Of a stretch of 63,616 nt of DNA, positions 57,639 through 63,616 are shown one piece after another. Each line of letters opens with the position of its first letter. Position 1 is the first letter of the stretch. Below the pieces are notes generated by a model, which saw nothing but the letters and a program-made list of their open reading frames with translations, ran no database searches and had not been told where the DNA came from. The DNA comes from Sphaerospermopsis aphanizomenoides BCCUSP55 (GTDB taxonomy: Bacteria; Cyanobacteriota; Cyanobacteriia; Cyanobacteriales; Nostocaceae), in the NCBI RefSeq assembly GCF_001586785.1, contig NZ_LUFH02000021.1, forward strand, positions 1-63,616, in the 5' to 3' direction. A program made the position numbers and the translations under genes.

Positions 57639-60600
57639 TTATTCTCGATTTAACCATTGCTGCATGATCTGGGTTAATTGTTTTAATTTCAGGGGTTTAC
57701 TCAGATATTGATTTGCACCAGCAGACAAACAGCGTTCCTTGTCTCCAGGCATGGCTAAAGCTGTTAAGGCAATGATGGGTATGTTTGCCAATTGTTCATC
57801 AGCCCGAATGTGCTTCATAGCCTCAATGCCATCCATTCCTGGCATTTGAATATCCATTAAAATCAGGTCAGGATGCTCAGATTGAGCTAGAGCAACTCCT
57901 GTTTCTCCATCTTTTGCTACCAGGAGACGATATCCCTTCACTTCCAGATAGTCTGCTATGGTCATGATGTTGGCTTCGTTGTCTTCTACCAGTAAGATTA
58001 GGGGTGCATTTTCCCCGTGATTTGGATAGAGGATATTGTTGCTTTCTCCCAGATTAACATCCTGTTGAGCAGGAACTATCACAGCTTCTATCAAGGGGAT
58101 GGTAAAGGCAAAGCAGCTACCAACAGCAACTTCACTGGTAAGGATAATTTCACCCCCATGCAGTTCCACAATAGATTTTGCCAGAGTTAAACCTAAACCT
58201 GTACCTTCATGTTGACGATTGAGGGCGCTATCAATCTGTGTAAAGGGTTGAAAGAGTTTTTGCATATTATCTGCACTGATGCCAATACCCGTATCGGTAA
58301 CGGCAAACCGCAGGGCATTTTTACTATCTAAGGTGGAATTTTCTCCTATTGGCTGGGAGAGTGAAGCATAGGATACTTCTAGACTAATGCGTCCTCCTGG
58401 ATGGGTGAATTTAACTCCATTATTTAGGAGATTGATGAGAACCTGACGAATTCGCCGTTCATCTACAGATATGTCAGGCAGACCTTTAGGCATATTCAGT
58501 AGTACCTGGATACGCTTTTCTAGGGCTTGTTGTTTAATGAAGGCAAGGCTGGACTCGCACAGATGAGTGACGGAGACGGTGGAATAGTGGAGTTCTATTT
58601 TCCCTGACGCAATTTTGGCGACATCTAAAATGTCATTAATTAGAGCTAGTAGGTGATTAGCACTGCGTTCAACGGTGTGGAGAGCTTTAATTTGCTTGTC
58701 GGTGACAATACCAAATACTTCATCTTGCAGTCCTTCGGTGATGCCCAGAATAGCATTAAGAGGGGTACGCAATTCGTGACTCATATTGGCTAAAAACTCA
58801 TCTTTGAGGCGGGTGGCACGGGCTAGTTCTTGATTACGTTGAGTAAGTTGCGCTTCGGTTTGTTGACGTTGGCTGAGTTCCTGCTGTAACTGCTCAAATA
58901 GATTCACCTGTTTAATGGCGATCGCTAATTGGTTAGCTATTTGTTGTAAAAACTGGGCTTCTGCTTCTTGCCAAACTCGTTTACTGCTGCAAGCATGAAC
59001 CACTAAAATTCCCCAGAGTTTGTTCTGGGAATGGGGACTTTTCCAGCGATGATTTTCTAAACCCTGAGCTTCCTGCAAAATAGGAGCGACTATTTTTGAT
59101 TGAATGCTACCTTCGCGGGAATACTCTACTAGGCAATCTGTCCAGATATCATTCATGACATCGGGGACTATGCGGGGTTTACCTTGCCAATAAGTTTGTA
59201 ATATGTGATCATCCCAAACTTCATCTTCCCATTGCTGATCCTTCATTTTGGCAAACTCTGGGACAACGGCTTCTTCCACAATTTGACTACGACCATCAGG
59301 GAAGAGACGGAAAATAATCACCCGATCGCATTGGATAATCTCCTGTACTTCTTGAGTGACGATGTGCAGAATTTCTTCCAGCCGCAGGGATTGACGAATC
59401 CGCTCCGTAATCTTCGCCAAAGCTTGCTGTTCCCGTAGTTGCTGGACAATTTTGGCTTCGGCCTCTTGGCGGCTCACCAGTTCTGACTGCACTTTATAAT
59501 AGAGAGCCGCCTGTTGGATAGCGATCGCTAACTGGTTAGCAAGCTGGAGGGAGATTTGCAGATCATCAGGTTGCCACTGCCGAGGTCTATCGCACTGATG
59601 GATACACAGTAAGCCCCATAAATCATCACCACACAGCAAAGGTACTACCAGATTCGCCCTGACGGCAAACTGAGCCAGAATATCACTATGGCAGGACTGT
59701 AGCCCAGCAGTATAAATATCTGCCACGGCCAAATGTTGCCCTTGGGCATAGACGGCAGCATAGTTTTCACCAAAACAATGGTCATGAACACGGATCTTCA
59801 AAGCTGATGGATAGCCCGGTACTAAAGACTCGGCAATAAATTCACCGTCATCAAAATTGGACTTAGGATCAAACTTGAAAATTCCCACCCGATCAGCATC
59901 CATAACTTGGCGAATTTCCTGACAAGCAGTGTTAAAAATGCTGTTCAGATCCAGAGATTGACGAATGCGTTGGGTAATTTCTAGTTGTAGGTGTTCCCGT
60001 TCTGCACGCTGTTGTATGGCTTCTTCTGCCCTTTTGCGATCGCTAATATCAACTAGATAGCCGACGCAATCTTGGATCACTCCCTGATGATCACGAATCG
60101 GCCGCAACTGGGCAAAAAACCAACGATAGGCACCCTCAGCAGTCAGGAGACGATATTCATGGGAATAAATTTCAGATTCTGCCAACCGGGTAAGTCCAGC
60201 CAGAACCCGATCTCGATCATCAGGATGGAGATGGTCAACCCAGAAATTGGGTTGCTCCAGAAATTCTTGGGGAGAATAGCCCAATACCTGCTGCACATTC
60301 TCGCTAATGAAGGTGGCACGATAATCGTTGTCAGGTTCACAGCTAAATACAATTGTTTGACTAGATTCCATCAAAACCCGGAGACGTTCTTCAGTTTGTC
60401 GTAAAGCAGCTTGAGTACGCTTCAATTCCGTTAATTCTACTACTACCGCATTGACTGCCCAGTGTCCATTAGCTAGTTGCACAGGCAAATAGCTGGCGAT
60501 CCAGTTCCGTACTACATTGGGTTGAGCAGGAGTTTCACCGAGAATTTCTAGGTTATAGATCGGTTGTTTGGTTTCTAAAACTTGGTGAAACAACGGTTCA

Positions 60601-63281
60601 AAAATTTCAGTGAACTCTGGCAATAGTTCCTGTACTGTTTTACCCAAATGCTCGGCAGCAGGAATACCATTCATTTCTGCCATCACATCATTGATACGTA
60701 GGAAACGTAAATTTTCATCAATCAAGGCAAAACCAACGGGAGATGAGGCGTAAATCAGTTCTAGTTCATCGGTGCGAACTTGAAGTTCCTGCTGGACTCG
60801 TTTAATTTCATCAATATTTACAAAGGTAATGACTAAACCATCTACCTGCTCGTCATTCTGTAAATAGGGATAAATCCGCATCAGCATATTTTGCTTAGTT
60901 CTAAGAAGGTAAACTTCTTGCTCTATTGGTTGTTCCCTATCTAAAACCTGTTGTAATAGCGTCAATAAATTGGTGCAGTTCAAGTTATGGGTAAGATGTT
61001 GAATAGGGCGATCTACATCGCTGGGAAGTAGGTTCACCGCTAAAGTAGCCGCTGGAGTAAATTTACGTACCTGAAAATTGCGATCTAAGAAAATTACCCC
61101 TATTTCACTACTGCGTAACAAGTTGTCAATATCGTTGGTGAGTTGGGTTAGTTCTCGAATTGTGGTTTGGTATTGACGATTAACGGTGTAAAGTTCTTCG
61201 TTAACAGATTGTATTTCTGCATTGGTGGTTTGTAGTTCTTCGTTGGAGACCAGCAACTCTTCGTTGGAGGCTTGTTGTTCTTCGTTGGTGGTTTGTAATT
61301 CTTCAATGGTAGCCTGCAAATTTTCGCGGGTTTGTTCCAGTTCATATTCCAGATCCAAAATGCGTTGATTAGCAGCTTGATCTTGCTCAAATATTTGCAA
61401 AGCAGAGGACTCTGTGGGTTGATCTTCGTTTTCAATCACCAGCAGAAAAAAGCCATTTACATAGACATCTTCAGGGTAGTAGGTAACATCTAGCTTGACG
61501 GAACGAATCACATCGCCTTGGTAAAAGTGAATGCCACCATAGAGGACGGGTTGGCGCTCGCGCTTGGCTCGATAGAGGGCAGTATTAATAGGGAGGCGCA
61601 GTTCATCGGGAACTAAATCAGATATCTGGTTCATACTCCCTTGTGGCATCTGCAAGATCTGGGCAGCATCAGTAGCCACATGAAACAGTTCTAATTCATC
61701 GTTGACGAGTAGACAGCTACAGTCACGCTGTCGCGCAAAGACACTTAAAGCCCTACTAAAAATGGGATCAACTTGTTTTGTGTTCCGGCGAGGAACTGTG
61801 GGACGCAAAGTAGGTATGGCAGTGTATTCTAGATTTTGGATGAGAATTGGTAAACGAATATTGCGGCGTTTTTGGTAAATTTTGTACCATTCGTAAATCG
61901 GGCTAAATTCTTCCAGTAAGTCTCCTGGAGTTTCTGCTGCCCCCAGAAATAAAACCCCTTTGTGCATCAGTGAAAAATGCAACATTCGGATCACGTGCTG
62001 TTGTATATTCGTCTGCATATAGATCAGGACATTACGACAACTGATCAGGTGCATTTGTGTAAAACCGATGTTTTTGGCTAGGTTATGGGGTGCGAAGATG
62101 ATTTTTTCTCTGAGGGTGCGAGAAATATAAAAGTTGCCATTGCTCAAGGTGAAATATTTTGCTAACCGTTTCCGGGAGACATCAATAGCAATACTTTCGG
62201 GATAGACTCCCTCAGAGGCTTTAATCAAGGCTGTATTATCAATATCTGTGGCAAAAATCTTGACATTAATATTTTTCCCTAAGTTGGTGATGACTTCATC
62301 TACCACGATGGCCATGGAATAGGCTTCTTCCCCAGTGGCACAAGCTGTCACCCAAATTCGCAACTGTTCACCATTTTCTAACTGACCGATGAGTTCAGGT
62401 AAGACTTGGTTTTCCAAGCATTCCCAAGCTTGAGGATCACGGAAAAACCGGGTTACGCCGATCATCAAGTCATTCTGCACCAATGCCCGTTCTGCGGCTG
62501 AGGTTCTGAGATAGTCTATGTATTCAGCTAGGTGGGTGTATCCACTCATGGAAAAACGACGATAGATGCGACGGCTGAGGGTACTGGGTTTGTAGTGGGA
62601 AAAATCCAGTTTTTCGTATTCGTTGAGAATTTGAATAATTTCCCGCAGTTGGGCCGATTCTATTGCTTTTAGCAGAGGTTCTGATGTTGCCGAACCTGAT
62701 TGGTGCATTTGGATGATTTCATAAATTCTGCGGGCAATGTCTTGGGGAGGTAGGACATGATCGACAATGCCAGTAGTGATCCCACTATGGGGCATAGCGT
62801 CAAATTCTGCGGTAGCTGGAGACTGGACAAAGGTTAATCCCCCCGCTGCACTGATACTTTGTAAACCCCATGTACCATCGCTGCCTGTACCAGAGAGTAC
62901 CACACCAATAGAGCGATCGCCCCGCTCTTTAGCTAAGGAATCAAAAAAGATATCAATAGGGAAATTAGGTTGCTGACCGAGAAACTCATTGGGTTCAATC
63001 AGCTTGATTGTGCCATTTTCAATGATTAAATTATTGGCAGAGGCCATCAAGTAAACAACATTCGGCTCGATTTTCATCCCATCTTGCACCCGCTTCACCG
63101 TCATTCGGGTGCGTCTTTGCAGTAGCTCTTTCGTTAAGCTTTTCAAGTCGGGGGATAAGTGCTGCACCACAACAAAGGCTGCTCCGCTATCGGCGGGCAT
63201 ATTGTCAAAAAACTCTTGCAGTGCGCGTAAACCACCCGCAGAAGCACCAATTCCAACTAAAAAGCAATTATCTGTTGCCAC
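57639..63281 (-). CDS. CheB-CheR-PAS-GAF hybrid histidine kinase
   Basis: The 1880-residue protein fuses, in order: a CheB methylesterase domain with Ser14 (GASAGG), His41 (QHLSP) and Asp135 (GTGSDG); a CheR methyltransferase (about 215-480, with [12 protein letters not shown] for S-adenosylmethionine); a PAS-like segment, a coiled coil built on EELQTTNEE words (about 650-720) and further PAS domains; two GAF domains (about 1150-1300 and 1340-1500); a kinase with [14 protein letters not shown] (phospho-His) and [10 protein letters not shown] (ATP site); and a C-terminal receiver ([13 protein letters not shown], phospho-Asp). It lacks the receiver that controls classical CheB. No chemoreceptor genes are adjacent. 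Output is unknown. Confidence 0.93.
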   Translation of the reverse strand: MATDNCFLVGIGASAGGLRALQEFFDNMPADSGAAFVVVQHLSPDLKSLTKELLQRRTRMTVKRVQDGMKIEPNVVYLMASANNLIIENGTIKLIEPNEFLGQQPNFPIDIFFDSLAKERGDRSIGVVLSGTGSDGTWGLQSISAAGGLTFVQSPATAEFDAMPHSGITTGIVDHVLPPQDIARRIYEIIQMHQSGSATSEPLLKAIESAQLREIIQILNEYEKLDFSHYKPSTLSRRIYRRFSMSGYTHLAEYIDYLRTSAAERALVQNDLMIGVTRFFRDPQAWECLENQVLPELIGQLENGEQLRIWVTACATGEEAYSMAIVVDEVITNLGKNINVKIFATDIDNTALIKASEGVYPESIAIDVSRKRLAKYFTLSNGNFYISRTLREKIIFAPHNLAKNIGFTQMHLISCRNVLIYMQTNIQQHVIRMLHFSLMHKGVLFLGAAETPGDLLEEFSPIYEWYKIYQKRRNIRLPILIQNLEYTAIPTLRPTVPRRNTKQVDPIFSRALSVFARQRDCSCLLVNDELELFHVATDAAQILQMPQGSMNQISDLVPDELRLPINTALYRAKRERQPVLYGGIHFYQGDVIRSVKLDVTYYPEDVYVNGFFLLVIENEDQPTESSALQIFEQDQAANQRILDLEYELEQTRENLQATIEELQTTNEEQQASNEELLVSNEELQTTNAEIQSVNEELYTVNRQYQTTIRELTQLTNDIDNLLRSSEIGVIFLDRNFQVRKFTPAATLAVNLLPSDVDRPIQHLTHNLNCTNLLTLLQQVLDREQPIEQEVYLLRTKQNMLMRIYPYLQNDEQVDGLVITFVNIDEIKRVQQELQVRTDELELIYASSPVGFALIDENLRFLRINDVMAEMNGIPAAEHLGKTVQELLPEFTEIFEPLFHQVLETKQPIYNLEILGETPAQPNVVRNWIASYLPVQLANGHWAVNAVVVELTELKRTQAALRQTEERLRVLMESSQTIVFSCEPDNDYRATFISENVQQVLGYSPQEFLEQPNFWVDHLHPDDRDRVLAGLTRLAESEIYSHEYRLLTAEGAYRWFFAQLRPIRDHQGVIQDCVGYLVDISDRKRAEEAIQQRAEREHLQLEITQRIRQSLDLNSIFNTACQEIRQVMDADRVGIFKFDPKSNFDDGEFIAESLVPGYPSALKIRVHDHCFGENYAAVYAQGQHLAVADIYTAGLQSCHSDILAQFAVRANLVVPLLCGDDLWGLLCIHQCDRPRQWQPDDLQISLQLANQLAIAIQQAALYYKVQSELVSRQEAEAKIVQQLREQQALAKITERIRQSLRLEEILHIVTQEVQEIIQCDRVIIFRLFPDGRSQIVEEAVVPEFAKMKDQQWEDEVWDDHILQTYWQGKPRIVPDVMNDIWTDCLVEYSREGSIQSKIVAPILQEAQGLENHRWKSPHSQNKLWGILVVHACSSKRVWQEAEAQFLQQIANQLAIAIKQVNLFEQLQQELSQRQQTEAQLTQRNQELARATRLKDEFLANMSHELRTPLNAILGITEGLQDEVFGIVTDKQIKALHTVERSANHLLALINDILDVAKIASGKIELHYSTVSVTHLCESSLAFIKQQALEKRIQVLLNMPKGLPDISVDERRIRQVLINLLNNGVKFTHPGGRISLEVSYASLSQPIGENSTLDSKNALRFAVTDTGIGISADNMQKLFQPFTQIDSALNRQHEGTGLGLTLAKSIVELHGGEIILTSEVAVGSCFAFTIPLIEAVIVPAQQDVNLGESNNILYPNHGENAPLILLVEDNEANIMTIADYLEVKGYRLLVAKDGETGVALAQSEHPDLILMDIQMPGMDGIEAMKHIRADEQLANIPIIALTALAMPGDKERCLSAGANQYLSKPLKLKQLTQIMQQWLNRE

Positions 63282-63616
63282 TGTTATTGACCTACTGTGA
63301 TTTGCAACTATCTATACATTAAAATAGCGTTGAGATACTGCTTTGTGTACAAAACTTAAAACCCACAAACTGGCAAATAACCAGGACTTACGCACAAAAT
63401 TGATCATCAGGGCTGGGTGTAGGGTGTAGGGTGTAGGGGTTTTTTCCTTTGATGAACCTATTCTCCGAAAACCTTATTTTTTCGTTCTTTTGCGTAAGTC
63501 CTAATAACAATAAATAGTTGTGCAAAATAGGGGAACTCCAGAAATTAAATTATCCAATTTTCTGCATCTAGTGACGACTATTCAGATTATTCTCCCCCTG
63601 CTTCCCCTGCTTCCCC
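63282..63616. other. Intergenic end of the window with a MITE
   Basis: No gene is visible from the hybrid kinase start to the end of the window. The region holds a MITE (63383-63502) and, at the very end, CCCCTGCTTCCCCTGCTTCCC repeats (63595-63616, given here as two overlapping units of CCCCTGCTT). Confidence 0.6.
63383..63502. mobile_element. MITE with AGGACTTACGCA terminal inverted repeats
   Basis: A 120-bp element with perfect 12-bp ends AGGACTTACGCA/TGCGTAAGTCCT. Its right part (CCGAAAACCTTATTTTTTCG, then TTCTTTTGCG) matches the copy at 32656-32747. The interior contains GGGTGTAGGGTGTAGGG heptamer repeats instead of the palindrome seen there. It has no coding capacity, and its parent transposase is not in the window. 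Confidence 0.75.

Overview
The window comes from a filamentous, nitrogen-fixing cyanobacterium of the Nostocales type. The evidence is photosystem II core genes (psbB-psbT, psbD-psbC), the nitrogen regulator gene ntcA, a nifH gene, several families known only from cyanobacteria (DUF3146, DUF3084, DUF3386, UPF0367, the Mo-nitrogenase C-terminal domain), many HIP1-type GCGATCGC octamers, and intergenic spaces packed with heptameric short tandem repeats. No species can be named from sequence alone.

Layout. 1-1560: an IS110-type DEDD transposase gene with a structured, gene-free 5' region that could encode a bridge RNA, ending about 40 bp before tpiA. 1565-4212: tpiA, folP and a convergent SPFH/stomatin-like gene. 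4635-8725: a SWIM zinc-finger gene and an SNF2-type helicase gene with a 4-bp overlap. 8826-9747: a decayed TnpB gene. 9829-15267: pnp, a broken antitoxin-like gene, DUF3146, a YqgF-like nuclease and DUF3084. 15624-21425: ntcA, fabI, hisB, an ABC ATPase and a Wza-like polysaccharide export protein. 21597-24021: the psbD-psbC operon. 24369-26470: UPF0367, an ECF-type ATPase, a NYN ribonuclease and tRNA-Asn. 26471-29014: a long gene-free stretch and a solitary nifH (nifH2 type). 29366-34779: a BlaR1/BlaI-like pair, a ureidoglycolate lyase-like gene, obg, a TerB/Mo-nitrogenase C-terminal fusion and a GCS2-like gene. 34951-37620: ftsI preceded by an FtsL-like membrane protein. 38151-40004: a repeat-rich lipoprotein, IS200/IS605 end remnants, a GST-like gene and a small exported protein. 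40216-50477: glgB and a series of small metabolic, stress and regulatory genes, including a zeta-type toxin with a small partner. 50641-53829: rpsA, psbT and psbB. 54805-63281: an orphan oligopeptide-type ABC substrate-binding protein and permease, then an 1880-residue CheB-CheR-PAS-GAF-kinase-receiver hybrid.

Most genes are housekeeping and stand alone or in pairs. Clear functional units are psbD-psbC (17-bp overlap), psbB-psbT, the SNF2/SWIM pair, the BlaI/M56 protease pair, the toxin/antitoxin pair and the FtsL-like/FtsI pair.

The most unusual content is in the mobile and repeated DNA: the IS110 element with its structured leader; three solitary right-end units resembling omega-RNA regions of tnpB elements, with no tnpB attached; a small transposable element family with AGGACTTACGC terminal inverted repeats; and heptamer repeats that have grown into genes, so that they now encode the first or last residues of at least five proteins (FolP, YqgF-like, HisB, ECF ATPase, FtsI).
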